Shown here one piece after another: positions 48,812 to 58,363 of a DNA stretch of 59,534 nucleotides. The notes beneath the pieces are model-generated. The model did no database searches. It saw only the letters and a list, made by a program, of their open reading frames with translations, and was not told the DNA's origin. How positions within the stretch are numbered: the stretch's first letter is position 1; each line of letters starts with the position of its first letter. Source of the stretch: Alistipes sp. ZOR0009 (GTDB lineage: Bacteria > Bacteroidota > Bacteroidia > Bacteroidales > ZOR0009); contig NZ_JTLD01000052.1 of assembly GCF_000798815.1 (NCBI RefSeq), positions 1 to 59,534 on the forward strand. Direction: 5' to 3'. The position numbers were made by a program, and so were the translations under genes.

Positions 48812-51094
48812 CTAGTTGGCAAACCTCAGGGTTAGCGACAGGTAGTAGGTTCTACCGGGCGTTGTAGTCCCGTACGACGAGCCATACGGCTTATCCTCCT
48901 TGTAGTCGAGGATATTTTCGACCCCACAGGCCGCCTCGGCCTTTAGGCGCCTACTGAGCGTAAAGCCGTGCACCGTATTAACTCGCCAAAGCATGTAGCC
49001 ATCTGCCGCCTGACGATCGTAGTAGTTTTCGGAGAGGGCATCGCCATACTGCCGGGTAAGGGCATCGCCAAACAGCCCAACATTGAGCTTATACTTGGAC
49101 CAGGCCGTTTGCCATAGGCATTTAACGTTTACGCTATGCAGAGCCGAACCTTTTAATCGGCACGATTCGGTTAGGTTAACCCCATCGGTGTAGCTGTAGC
49201 CTCCTCCCAAAAGCCAATGCTTTCCCATCTTAAGGTTTAGCAGAGCATCCACGCCAAGTATGCGCGCATTGGCAATGTTGCCATACTGCTTTGTCTCCTC
49301 CACTCCGCGTTCGGCATCTTCGCGCGAAGTGGCAATGGCCCTGTACTCAATCATATCGTTTAAGCAGTTGCTGTAGGCCGTAACGCTGGCAACAACCACC
49401 TTGGCGTTGTACTCTACGGCAGCAGAGTAGTAGTTCGATGTCTGAGGCTTAAGCTTAGGATTCCCCAAGTAAAGACGGTAGGCTCCCATATCCTCGCGCT
49501 CGTAGCGGTAGTTTAGCTCCTTTAGTGTTGGCGTTTTAAAGCCGCTGGCATAGGTGCCGCGCAGGTTAAAATCACCCATCCTATACATTAGCGATATTTT
49601 GGGCGTAAACTTCTGCCCAAATTCGCTATGGTGCAGCATTCGGCCACCCACGGTTGCCACAAGCTTAGAGGAGAAGGCCACCTCATCCTGCACGTATACG
49701 GCTGCCATGTAGCCATTCACCGTCCCCTCCTTAAGGCGGAAGGGGGCCTCCATCCACTCCATCTCGCCTTCGACACCAGCCACCACGCTGTGCACCGTAT
49801 TGGGCCTGTAAACCAAACGCCCGTTTACGGTCATCTTCTGCTGATCGTTATTTAGCGAGCGGTCGCCAGGATAGTAGGTGATAAACTGCGCCTCGCCCTT
49901 GCTGTTTATCTGATTTACGTTATACTTCATGTCGTACTGGTAGAGGTACCTAAAGCGGTCGTAGGTAGCATCAACCGTTACATGACCATTACCCTTAAGC
50001 AGGTACTTAGCCCCCACCGCGTACGATTGGTTGTGGTAAAGAAACTGATACCCCTTTGCCCGTATGGGAGGAGACACCTTACGGTACGAGAGATCGGCAT
50101 CGGCATTAACCGACAACCGTGCGGTAGCTTGATGGCTTATACCCTGCTTTATGCTGATGCTGGTTGTTGGATTCTTGGTTAAGGTAAAGGTTGGCACCAG
50201 CACATCGTCGGACGGATTGCTCGGCGTTCCCTTCCTATCTATTTCGAAGCGGCTATTCTGCCACCCATCCTGCTGCTTACGGTTAAAGGTGGTGGTAAGC
50301 TGCAGCTTCCCCTTCGAGACTCCCACCGTATTACTTTGCAGCCACTCCCCGTACGAGCCAATCCGGGTTACGTTGCTGGCCACAAACGGGCTGCTGCTCC
50401 TTTTGGTAATAATATTTACCACCCCAGCAATGGCATCCGAACCGTACAACGACGACGATGCCCCCTTTACAATCTCCACCCGCTCTATTGTTGCTGGATC
50501 GATCCTACTTAGATCATTTTGGCTGCCCACATCGCCATACAATCGCCTACCGTTAAGCAGCACCAGAATATACTCGTTGCCAAGTCCGTTGAGGCGCATA
50601 AAGGTTCCCATTGCATTGGAGCTGAAGGTGAAGGAGGAGCTTAGTCCAGCCAACAAGCTCTCCACGCTTCCAGCTCCAAAGCTATCAAGCGCCTTTTGAG
50701 AAAACACCTCGGTTTGTACGGGGGCGCTCTTAAGGTAGTGCGGCGTTCCCGTTCCGGTGATAACCACCTCGGTAAGCTCGCTTACGCTGGTTTTAAGCTC
50801 GATATTCACAAAGGGGAACATCTTTTCGCCTGTAATGGAGTACATCTGAGAGGTATAGCCCGTGTACGAGATGGAAAGAAGATGCTTGCCGTTAGGAATG
50901 TTGGGCAGGATAAACTCCCCCCTATCGTTGGTGACAACACCCCTAGATAGGCTATCTACCAAAATAGAAGCCCCCCGTAATGGCTGATGGGTATCCTTAT
51001 CGGTAACCCTACCCTTAACCACACCATTCTGTGCAAACAGGACATGGCTAGCACCTAAAAGTAGGATTACAAGAAACACGCTAATGTTTCGCAT
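48812..51094 (-). CDS. btuB: TonB-dependent outer-membrane receptor, cobalamin/corrinoid type (locus 2)
   Basis: A 760-residue receptor with signal peptide (ISVFLVILLLGASHVLFAQ), carboxypeptidase-like domain (VVKGRVTDKDTHQPLRGASI, about 25-100), TonB box and plug (TEVVITGTGTPHYLKSAPVQ; LNGRRLYGDVGSQNDLSRI; VKGASSSLYGSDAIAGVVNI), and barrel ending TPGRTYYLSLTLRFAN. The plug is closely similar to that of the locus-1 receptor, so the two are paralogues from a duplication. Directly controlled by a cobalamin riboswitch, which makes corrinoid transport the best inference. Co-transcribed with the lipoprotein CbiK. Confidence 0.93.
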   Translation of the reverse strand: MRNISVFLVILLLGASHVLFAQNGVVKGRVTDKDTHQPLRGASILVDSLSRGVVTNDRGEFILPNIPNGKHLLSISYTGYTSQMYSITGEKMFPFVNIELKTSVSELTEVVITGTGTPHYLKSAPVQTEVFSQKALDSFGAGSVESLLAGLSSSFTFSSNAMGTFMRLNGLGNEYILVLLNGRRLYGDVGSQNDLSRIDPATIERVEIVKGASSSLYGSDAIAGVVNIITKRSSSPFVASNVTRIGSYGEWLQSNTVGVSKGKLQLTTTFNRKQQDGWQNSRFEIDRKGTPSNPSDDVLVPTFTLTKNPTTSISIKQGISHQATARLSVNADADLSYRKVSPPIRAKGYQFLYHNQSYAVGAKYLLKGNGHVTVDATYDRFRYLYQYDMKYNVNQINSKGEAQFITYYPGDRSLNNDQQKMTVNGRLVYRPNTVHSVVAGVEGEMEWMEAPFRLKEGTVNGYMAAVYVQDEVAFSSKLVATVGGRMLHHSEFGQKFTPKISLMYRMGDFNLRGTYASGFKTPTLKELNYRYEREDMGAYRLYLGNPKLKPQTSNYYSAAVEYNAKVVVASVTAYSNCLNDMIEYRAIATSREDAERGVEETKQYGNIANARILGVDALLNLKMGKHWLLGGGYSYTDGVNLTESCRLKGSALHSVNVKCLWQTAWSKYKLNVGLFGDALTRQYGDALSENYYDRQAADGYMLWRVNTVHGFTLSRRLKAEAACGVENILDYKEDKPYGSSYGTTTPGRTYYLSLTLRFAN

Positions 51095-51220
51095 AGCTAG
51101 TAGTAAAAAATATGATCATAAACGAATAGCAAATAATCGCCAACAACGGAGAATGAAATGCTAAGTTGAACCGACATAATCCTCAAATCCCGGAATCCAT
51201 TATGTCTTTTTGAGTTCCTT

Positions 51221-51391
51221 ACTGGTAGGTCTTCTGACTTTTCTCGTACCGGAAGCCTTCCCGTTCGGCACGAACAGTGGCTAAGATATTCCGGCACACT
51301 AGGTGAGAATTTACAGCTGCGGGTACAGTTCCAGATTTACGCTGGATTCCCTTACATTGGGCATCGTAAAACACCCAATTACCAATCGGGG
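51221..51391 (-). ncRNA. cobalamin riboswitch, locus 2
   Basis: On the minus strand: GGGAATCCAGCGTAAATC, GTACCCGCAGCTGT, GCCACTG...GGGAAGGC and the B12 box AGTCAGAAGACCTACCAG at 51223-51240. It ends about 126 bp before the receptor start codon. Confidence 0.95.
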
Positions 51392-51392
51392 G

Positions 51393-51422
51393 CAAATGTA
51401 ATGGATTTTAACATGCAAACAA
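51393..51422 (-). promoter_or_regulatory. promoter of the locus-2 riboswitch operon
   Basis: TTG (51422-51420), 19 bp, then TACATTTG (51400-51393) on the minus strand. The spacer resembles that of the locus-1 promoter almost base for base. Confidence 0.85.
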
Positions 51423-51891
51423 GCGCCTCTTTTCGGAAAGACGACTTACATTGGCTGCCGACAGCTATCCAATAAACTCTAAACTACCATCGAAACAGCA
51501 GGGTAGGCAAATGCAAAAAAGGAGGTAAGCCGACAAAAAAAGATATAAGCAAATGTGCCTATCGCTATTTAGCCGTAGCAAGGACAGTTCCAAACCATTT
51601 TGGATGGTTAATACAAACCAGCTACCGTAATATGGCAAAAGGCTAACCACAGGGCCAACAACTGTTGCAAAACACTTTTTTCGAAGGTATTATTTAGCGC
51701 TACAAATGCCCAAAAGAAAGGATAAACGCTAATTTGCAAACCATCTTTTAAATCGTAATCCTACTATAAGCATGCTAAAATTTAACCATTCGAAAAACAT
51801 CTCGCTCGAAGTAGAATTGCGATTTGCTAGATAGAATACTTTGCAAGTCAACCTTACATAAAGAAAAATCTAACTACCAAACCTAAAAAAC
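51423..51891. other. intergenic region
   Basis: About 470 bp between the divergent receptor and protease genes. Nothing beyond the minus-strand promoter at its left edge was recognised; the plus-strand promoter of the protease gene was not located. Confidence 0.5.
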
Positions 51892-53184
51892 ATGAGGATT
51901 ACCATCGTTTGCTTACTTGCTCTTTTTCTTTCGACAACAGGTGCTAAGGCCCAAGAATCGGCAGATAAACGAATAATAAACCATCTGAACCAAAATAGCT
52001 GGTTTGCGCTGGAGGAAGACTACCCAAAGATGAAGGACAAAATTCAGACACCTGTTCTTAAAGGTCTTTCAGAAGTAATGATTAATATACGTTTCAATCA
52101 ACCGCAAAAGGCACTTACTGGCATAGACTCCCTCCTTGCCCACTGCCAAAGCGAGTTAGGATCTTCGAATGTTTGCAGCATGGTACTATTTAAGAGTAAA
52201 ATACTTGGGGAACAAGGCTGCTATGCCCAGAGTGCAGATCTTCTCTACCGCTTTCTCGATCAAATACCTGAAGCAGCAAGAAAGGAGAACTTCTCCTTCT
52301 ATACCCAGCTAGCAAATTACTATAACGAGGTACGTAACGAGCAGAAGCCCGAGATTATTCGGCCAAATAGAGACACCGAACTTCCGCTGAGCATCAAAAA
52401 AGCAGGAAGAGGCATGCTGATGTTTGTACCTGTTACCATACACGGAAAAACCTACCCCTTTATCTTTGATACCGGTGCAAGTTCATCGGCTGTTTCAGAA
52501 CGGCTGGCAGCTGAAATAGGCTTTCGAACAGTCCGCGATTCGATGCATATTGAAGGTGTAGGTAGTGGAACCGGTAGATGTGGAACCGTAGATAGCATAA
52601 TGGTTGGAGATATCGCCTTTAAGCATCCCATTTTTACCATCATACCTTCCAACCCAGAAGTTGATACCGTGTATCAGATAGATGCCATACTGGGGCTTGA
52701 TTTTATTCGGATGGTTGGCGAGACGCAGCTCTATCCGCGCGATGGGAAAGTTATTTTCCCTCTCCAGCAAAGCAGCCTACCACCAACAGGTCGCAACCTG
52801 ATGCTTGACGAAGGCCAATCGTACCTAAAGGCATACTCGGGAGACGAACGGCTGATATTCCACTTCGACACAGGTGACGTAAAAGGAGATCTATTTAACC
52901 CCTACTATCTCAGACATAAGAAGATGATTGACAGCAAGGGGACTAAAGACACATATCGAGGAGGCGGATTTGGAGCCATGCAAACCGTTAATATTATTCG
53001 GTTAGCACATATCCCGCTAACCGTTAGTGGAACAGCATTCGAATTAACGAACATTGCGGTTGCCCCCCAAACAGTTACTAAAGTGCAAAAAGATGAGGAT
53101 GGATCGATGGGAATGGATTTTATTAACCTATTCCGAAAAGTCACCATAAACTACAATAAAATGTTCTTAACCATCGAAAAGTAG
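51892..53184 (+). CDS. exported retropepsin/pepsin-like aspartic protease
   Basis: A 430-residue protein with signal peptide (ITIVCLLALFLSTTGAKAQ). An N-terminal helical repeat-like region (about 25-160) precedes the protease part. The first aspartate motif is FIFDTGASSSAVS (Asp 193), followed by ILGLDFIR, a family hallmark. A second, weaker D-T-G occurs at HFDTGDVKGD (Asp 326), and the C-terminal MGMDFINLFRKVTINY repeats the G-x-D-F pattern. This suggests two retropepsin-like halves in one chain. Substrate unknown; acts in the periplasm or at the surface. No operon partner. Confidence 0.85.
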   Translation: MRITIVCLLALFLSTTGAKAQESADKRIINHLNQNSWFALEEDYPKMKDKIQTPVLKGLSEVMINIRFNQPQKALTGIDSLLAHCQSELGSSNVCSMVLFKSKILGEQGCYAQSADLLYRFLDQIPEAARKENFSFYTQLANYYNEVRNEQKPEIIRPNRDTELPLSIKKAGRGMLMFVPVTIHGKTYPFIFDTGASSSAVSERLAAEIGFRTVRDSMHIEGVGSGTGRCGTVDSIMVGDIAFKHPIFTIIPSNPEVDTVYQIDAILGLDFIRMVGETQLYPRDGKVIFPLQQSSLPPTGRNLMLDEGQSYLKAYSGDERLIFHFDTGDVKGDLFNPYYLRHKKMIDSKGTKDTYRGGGFGAMQTVNIIRLAHIPLTVSGTAFELTNIAVAPQTVTKVQKDEDGSMGMDFINLFRKVTINYNKMFLTIEK

Positions 53185-53573
53185 CCATTGCAGACTAAAC
53201 TATTTATGCCGACGAAACTAGGTTCACCAACCATCATAATAAAGCGGCTATTTGAATAGTCACCTTATTATCGATGCCTATAGAGATTGGCAATGCAGCC
53301 TCATCCTATTTCCCCGCTAGCCATATTATAAATCAGCAAGCGAGGCTAGGTAACGGGTTGGCTACGCCGAACTCGCCCAAAGCGATCGGTTCAGACCGCA
53401 ATCAAAAGTAACTAAAAAACAAAGCGCAACCGTGGTAGTGGCTGCGCTAATGAAAACCATTACTTATGTTCGACGCCATTGCAACCGAAACGACTCGCAA
53501 CGAAATGGAGAGCAGCGTAGCCAACCGAGCTCAGCGTAGCTAAATGCAGATGGACCCGGTGCATTTATTCGTC
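53185..53573. other. intergenic region with one hairpin
   Basis: No gene. AGCGCA and TGCGCT (about 53431-53454) can form a stem downstream of the protease gene; it lacks a T run. The words 'cagcgtag' and 'ccgagctcagcg' recur near 53510-53540. Confidence 0.5.
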
Positions 53574-54182
53574 TTATCTAGCAATAAGTATTGTGTGAAT
53601 ATTAGTTTTGTTCCTCATTTTTCGGACTAAGGAGTACACGGCAAGCGCCATAAACGAACCATAAATAATTAATACCTTAGGAATACCTAAGCCTGCGACT
53701 AACAAAACAACAGAAGCAACAGAACGCTGATTCCCGACAACCTCGTACTCATTCCCACTTTCGATACCTGCCGCCAAAATAACCGTCCATAAGAACAACA
53801 AGAAAATTACAGCCATTGCTATCAAAGGCTTTTTTACAGCGCTAGTGTTGCAAAATTTTTCAACCTTGTAGGTGGTGTTGGGGATAATCTCCTTAAAGCT
53901 ATCGAACACTTCCTGCCTACGAGCATCATCCCTAATCCGAATATGCTCTTCCGACTCCTGTCCAAAATAAACTTGAATATACTTTTTATTATCCTGAAGC
54001 TGAATTGATTTTATATACTGAAACGGAATTCCAAATACGTCATCAGCAACCCTATCATTCATAATATCCACCTCGTACTGATGCAGATTATGTGCTTTGG
54101 GATTTGCTTTCAATATTTTATCCTTAGCTACTGCAATAATCTTATCGTCCCCTTTTTCTGCATTAATCCAAACTCTTTTCAT
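53574..54182 (-). CDS. hypothetical membrane protein, 202 residues
   Basis: The N-terminal 110 residues are soluble and mixed alpha/beta (DDKIIAVAKDKILKANPKAH; FQYIKSIQLQDNKKYIQVYFG), reminiscent of a PH-like or membrane-proximal domain. Two or three transmembrane segments follow (PLIAMAVIFLLFLWTVILAAG; SVASVVLLVAGLGIP; VLIIYGSFMALAVYSLV). It ends with a basic cytoplasmic tail. Family not recognised. It is a single gene between two gaps of nearly 400 bp. Confidence 0.6.
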   Translation of the reverse strand: MKRVWINAEKGDDKIIAVAKDKILKANPKAHNLHQYEVDIMNDRVADDVFGIPFQYIKSIQLQDNKKYIQVYFGQESEEHIRIRDDARRQEVFDSFKEIIPNTTYKVEKFCNTSAVKKPLIAMAVIFLLFLWTVILAAGIESGNEYEVVGNQRSVASVVLLVAGLGIPKVLIIYGSFMALAVYSLVRKMRNKTNIHTILIAR

Positions 54183-54553
54183 CTAAAATTCCCAATAAAC
54201 AATATTCTGATTCCTTATCTCTTTTTGAGCCGCTGCCGCCGAATCGTTACACCAACGAAACCTTCGAGCATCTTCTACCATGTAAAAATAAAAAATAACA
54301 GTAAAGGTCTAGCTTCATTTAGAAAAGCAAAATCGGGACTGGCAAGTTTTCTTTTTTTTATCGTTTTAATAAGCAATCCAGCCACATTCTACTTCCCAGC
54401 CCTAAATGGCTATCAGTAAAAGCATATCTCTTTAATTGAGAAAAGGCTCGCGTTTATTTATATCAACACGTCACCAGCATCCCCTCCACTGATTCCTATA
54501 CAGTTTTTTTAGAAGGTAAACAGCTTGCCGAGGGTTACCCAATCGAGATACTG
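54183..54553. other. intergenic region
   Basis: About 370 bp between two minus-strand genes. No gene, repeat family or convincing terminator recognised. Confidence 0.5.
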
Positions 54554-56107
54554 CTATCTTTTACCGAACTCTTTTGACAGGTCTAGCAAATTCAGAAAGC
54601 TAAGCTTGACTATCCGTTGAATCTTTTCGGGATCAATTTTATCAGCCGTATCGGTTGGCTTATGAAAATCGGGATGGTTACCTGTTGTCCACCCCATAAA
54701 CGGAACGAGACAATCGGAAAAAGGGCCATAGTCGCTCGAGTTGCCTCCTTTAGTTGGAGTACCGCACAGGTTTAGGATTCCCCCCAACTTAGCGTTATTA
54801 GCCTCTACAATTTCCTTTACACGGCTAAAGCTGTCGGCATAAAAAAAGTTTGCGCTGAGCTTAGCGGTATCCTTCAAACCATTTCGGCCAATCATATCGT
54901 AGTTTACGTACATAACCGTTTGGGTTAACGGGTATACAGGGTTACGAACGTAGTAGGTAGAACCAACAAGCCCCTTCTCTTCGCCAGTCCATAGAGCAAA
55001 CAGAATGCTTACACTTGGCTTTATACCCGACTCCTTCATCGCCTTAGCCAGCATTAGCACGCCAGCAACTCCACTAGCATTGTCGTCGGCACCTGGGTAG
55101 ATAACGCCATTAAACATTCCATTATGGTCGTAGTGGGCACCAACAATAATGCAACGGGTGGTATCCTCTCCATGAATAACTCCAAGTACGTTACGATCCT
55201 TTAGCGGGGCTGCGCTAACCTCTGCCGAAACGGAGAACTTTATGCGAGTTTGTATGGCTTTACTTTTAATATCAATGGGAGAATCTAGCGCCACGCCATA
55301 CTCCTTAAGCGCAGCAGCCATCATAGCCTTCGAAAGAAAAATTCTCAGGTCTGACGCGCTGTTGCTTTCGGGTGCAACTCCCATAAGATCGTCGAAAGGG
55401 GAAATGGTAGGGTTGCGCAGCTGATTTCGTCTGGAAACCTCCTCTGCTGGGCATAGGTATACAACAGCCCTCGGATTACGCTTTTTTAACTCCTCCTCCT
55501 GGTTTATTTGAATTGCCGATATCTTCTCGTTGTTCAGTCCCCTTGTAGCCAACGATGTGGCAAGCAGGTTTTTCTTGGTAGCTGGTATTACCACCACCAC
55601 CTTACCCCTTACGTCGAGTTGCCCGTAGCTGTCTATACCATACTCTGGCAGACGTAGACCATATCCTACAAACACAACCTGACCACCAACAGAAAAGCCA
55701 TTGTAGAGTGCCTTGTTGTAGATAAAAAAGTCGGAATTGGGTGTCGGAATCGTAGTTTCACATTCAGCCTCTATGGCCATACGCAGGTTGGTTGGCACCG
55801 AGTAACGAAACAGGTTGACATTTTGGAAGTAGCTACGCTTTGCACCTGATGAGGAGGTAACGGCGGGCTGTACGTCATAGTGAGCCAGCATCGTGGCAAT
55901 ATATTCTGAAGCTAACATAGCCCCTTTCTCTGAGGTGTATCGCCCTTCGAGCAGTGGAGACGCTAAAAAATTAACATGTGCACCAATAGACGAGGTAGTT
56001 ACGGAAGCCAATCCCTTTTGAATTGCGCTTTGGTCTTGAGCCACTGCAGCTAAGGTAAGCATACATAGAAGAACAGTGTTAGTAATGGTTTTATAGGCGG
56101 TAATCAT
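54554..56107 (-). CDS. exported M28 family zinc metallopeptidase
   Basis: A 517-residue protein with a signal peptide (ITNTVLLCMLTLAAVAQ). A PA-like inserted domain (about 120-260) interrupts the early part. The M28 zinc site is complete: VGAHYDHNG (His), YPGADDNASGVAG (bridging Asp), LWTGEEKGLVGS (catalytic Glu and zinc Glu), VNYDMIGR (Asp) and TGNHPDFHKPTDTADKI (His). Such enzymes are aminopeptidases or glutaminyl cyclases in the periplasm; the di-zinc pattern favours aminopeptidase. Monocistronic. Confidence 0.93.
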   Translation of the reverse strand: MITAYKTITNTVLLCMLTLAAVAQDQSAIQKGLASVTTSSIGAHVNFLASPLLEGRYTSEKGAMLASEYIATMLAHYDVQPAVTSSSGAKRSYFQNVNLFRYSVPTNLRMAIEAECETTIPTPNSDFFIYNKALYNGFSVGGQVVFVGYGLRLPEYGIDSYGQLDVRGKVVVVIPATKKNLLATSLATRGLNNEKISAIQINQEEELKKRNPRAVVYLCPAEEVSRRNQLRNPTISPFDDLMGVAPESNSASDLRIFLSKAMMAAALKEYGVALDSPIDIKSKAIQTRIKFSVSAEVSAAPLKDRNVLGVIHGEDTTRCIIVGAHYDHNGMFNGVIYPGADDNASGVAGVLMLAKAMKESGIKPSVSILFALWTGEEKGLVGSTYYVRNPVYPLTQTVMYVNYDMIGRNGLKDTAKLSANFFYADSFSRVKEIVEANNAKLGGILNLCGTPTKGGNSSDYGPFSDCLVPFMGWTTGNHPDFHKPTDTADKIDPEKIQRIVKLSFLNLLDLSKEFGKR

Positions 56108-56328
56108 ATTGTATTTTTATAGGAAGACGAAACAATGACCAGGTTGTTACGTCTACAGAAAAAAATAGATTACCCTTAATGTGAGAATGGAAGTAGATTC
56201 CTTACGTAGAGACCAAGCAATCTTGAACAAGAGGAATCATCAAAAATACCGATCAACAACCTTTAAGAAGTTAGCACTTATAAATCCTTATCCCTCAAAT
56301 TTCTTTAGCCAGATATAAAAATAGCAAA

Positions 56329-56411
56329 GAGGCTGCCCAAAAGTATCACCAAATACTACGAAGCATGCTGCAACGTGGTTAACTTACCGTGATACTTTTT
56401 TAAACAGCCTC
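56329..56411 (-). repeat. terminator-like dispersed repeat, copy 2
   Basis: GAGGCTG (56329-56335) and CAGCCTC (56405-56411) form the outer stem and AAAAGTATCAC/GTGATACTTTT the next. It lies directly downstream of the SnoaL-like gene on the minus strand. Related to 11949-12051 through AACCACGTTGCA. Confidence 0.7.
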
Positions 56412-56429
56412 CTTGTTGTATTGCTTCAG

Positions 56430-57275
56430 CTAGAATTTTCCGTTACTATTCTTCCAACTTTCCTTTGCTGGAATAGGCTCGATAACATCCCAATGTTCTG
56501 CTATTTTGCCATTTTCAACGCGGAACAGGTCATAAAAGGCATTGTAAGACCCGCCAAAATGCCCCTCGCTAACAACCAACACAAAGTTTCCTTCGCCCAA
56601 CACTTTATGAACCTTGTCGTATTTCAAGAAGATACCCTCTTTACCCAAAGCTTCTAAGGCTGCTCCAAGTCCAGAAAGCTTATCTGGTATCTGTGGGTTA
56701 TGCTGAATGTAATTATCGCCATCGAAATAGCCGGCCAATTTTTCCATTTTACCATTAACCAGAATGTCCTCTACAAAATTTTTCACCAATGCTTTATTGG
56801 CTGCGGTTTTGTCGAGATCTAGAACTTCGGTAGCGCCATCAATCATGCTATGCCCGCTTGGATTTGCTTTTGCAGGTGTTTCCTGCAAGTTGTCCCAATG
56901 CTCTACAATTTTACCATCTTCGAAACGGAAAATATCGAACCCAATTTTAGGTCCAAAGAAGCTGTAATTGGTGTGCGTAAACACATAATCGCCATCCTGA
57001 AATACCCGAACCGTATTTACCTTAGCCGAATTGGGTGGCAGCTGCTGTAGCAGAGCGCCAAAACCTGCAAGTCCATCAGCAACTCCGAGGTTGTGCTGAA
57101 TGTATTTGTTGGGATTAATGTAGCCAACGGGCTCTGTGGCTCCTGTTTCGATGCTTTTTAGTAAAGCAACGACCTTTTGTTTGTTTGATGTTTCCATTTT
57201 ACTAACCTTTTTAGCTTGTGAATGAGCAGAAATACTAAGCGTTAATGCTGCTGCAATTAAAATTCGAGTCCTCAT
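56430..57275 (-). CDS. exported SnoaL/NTF2-like protein, internally duplicated
   Basis: A 281-residue protein starting MRTRILIAAALTLSISAHSQ (57275), a signal peptide; an earlier ATG would put 16 residues before it. It contains two NTF2/SnoaL-like halves: NKYIQHNLGVADGLAGFGALL and DNYIQHNPQIPDKLSGLGAAL occupy the same place in each, followed by FDIFRFEDGKIVEHWDN and YDLFRVENGKIAEHWDV. So an ancestral domain of about 120 residues was duplicated. The cavity may bind or turn over a small molecule. The AraC-type gene upstream on the same strand is its likely regulator. Confidence 0.88.
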   Translation of the reverse strand: MRTRILIAAALTLSISAHSQAKKVSKMETSNKQKVVALLKSIETGATEPVGYINPNKYIQHNLGVADGLAGFGALLQQLPPNSAKVNTVRVFQDGDYVFTHTNYSFFGPKIGFDIFRFEDGKIVEHWDNLQETPAKANPSGHSMIDGATEVLDLDKTAANKALVKNFVEDILVNGKMEKLAGYFDGDNYIQHNPQIPDKLSGLGAALEALGKEGIFLKYDKVHKVLGEGNFVLVVSEGHFGGSYNAFYDLFRVENGKIAEHWDVIEPIPAKESWKNSNGKF

Positions 57276-57381
57276 TTGCATGCGTTTAAGTGTTACTAAC
57301 CAACACTGCAAAGTTGAGAACAAACAAAAAGGGATAAAAGGTTATTTTCGGAGTTAAAATGATACTTTTAAGCAAATACGG

Positions 57382-58248
57382 CTACCGATACGCCTCGCGA
57401 AACTCGGATGGTGTTTGTTCGGTATGCTTGCGAAAATACTTAATGAAATTTGTTGGCTCTTCGAATCCCAAATCGAAGGCAATCTCTTTTACCGTTGCAT
57501 TGCTATGGGCTAGTAGCCGTTTTGCCTCAAGCAACACCCTTTCATCTATCAATTGTTTGGGTGTTTTATCCAAAACTTGCGAAGTTGCCTTATTAAGACG
57601 CTTTTCAGAAATACTTAAATCGGAGGCATACTTACTTACCGACTTAATTGTTTTGTAGTTCCTTTCGAGCAAGTCTTTAAAAAGAATAAAGTAGTCGTGG
57701 TCTGCACTTTGTTTTACCTCCTGATATCCTTGCTCCCTTTTAACCCGCTCGGATATAAGCAGGAAGTTATGTAAAAGGTTACGGAGTATAACCGGTTGCG
57801 CCTTATCGTTGGGAACTAAGAGCTCGGCCTCCATCGCTTTAATAAGGCTGTAGAACTCGGAACAATCCTCACCAATAATAATCTTAGATATCTCGTGGTA
57901 GTCGTTATAAAGGATTGTACTTTGAAGAAACTGAACATTTCTGAGCTCAGAGCCAAAGAAGCTGTCGGTAAATAGGATTATTTTGCCATCGTAGTCGCCC
58001 GAGGTATCAAATAAGTTTACACAATCTTTTGGCACAAAAAGAATCGAGTTCTCAGGAGTCTCTATTGGTTTAAAATCCACAAAATGCCTAGCCGATCCCT
58101 TTTGAATCCAAATTATATGATAAAACTCTGCTCTGTGGGGAACAGTTAAAATAGATCGATGCTGATTGTATAAATCAGAAATCTTGATAATCTCAAACTC
58201 AATGGGCAACCCGTGCTTAAACTTATATTTCTTGATTTCTGACTTCAC
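57382..58248 (-). CDS. AraC family transcriptional regulator
   Basis: A 288-residue protein. The N-terminal 150 residues form an AraC-type cupin ligand domain (HIIWIQKGSARHFVDFKPIE). The C-terminal 100 residues are the double helix-turn-helix (VSKYASDLSISEKRLNKATS, then TVKEIAFDLGFEEPTNFIKYF and RKHTEQTPSEFR). It likely responds to a small molecule and controls the adjacent SnoaL-like gene, 106 bp downstream on the same strand. A terminator lies upstream, between it and the next gene. Confidence 0.93.
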   Translation of the reverse strand: MKSEIKKYKFKHGLPIEFEIIKISDLYNQHRSILTVPHRAEFYHIIWIQKGSARHFVDFKPIETPENSILFVPKDCVNLFDTSGDYDGKIILFTDSFFGSELRNVQFLQSTILYNDYHEISKIIIGEDCSEFYSLIKAMEAELLVPNDKAQPVILRNLLHNFLLISERVKREQGYQEVKQSADHDYFILFKDLLERNYKTIKSVSKYASDLSISEKRLNKATSQVLDKTPKQLIDERVLLEAKRLLAHSNATVKEIAFDLGFEEPTNFIKYFRKHTEQTPSEFREAYR

Positions 58249-58324
58249 CTGTTAGCTATTAGCTCCTTACTCCTAACAAATTTATCAAATTAGCACGAAA
58301 TTATCTATAAAACAGGGCGAATAA

Positions 58325-58363
58325 TAACAAGGCAAGTACCCAACGTGAGCACTTGCCTTGTTA
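58325..58363. terminator. hairpin terminator between the 164-residue gene and the AraC gene
   Basis: TAACAAGGCAAGT (58325-58337) pairs exactly with ACTTGCCTTGTTA (58351-58363), 13 bp with a 13-nt loop. Probably ends the transcript from 58566-59525. Confidence 0.8.
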
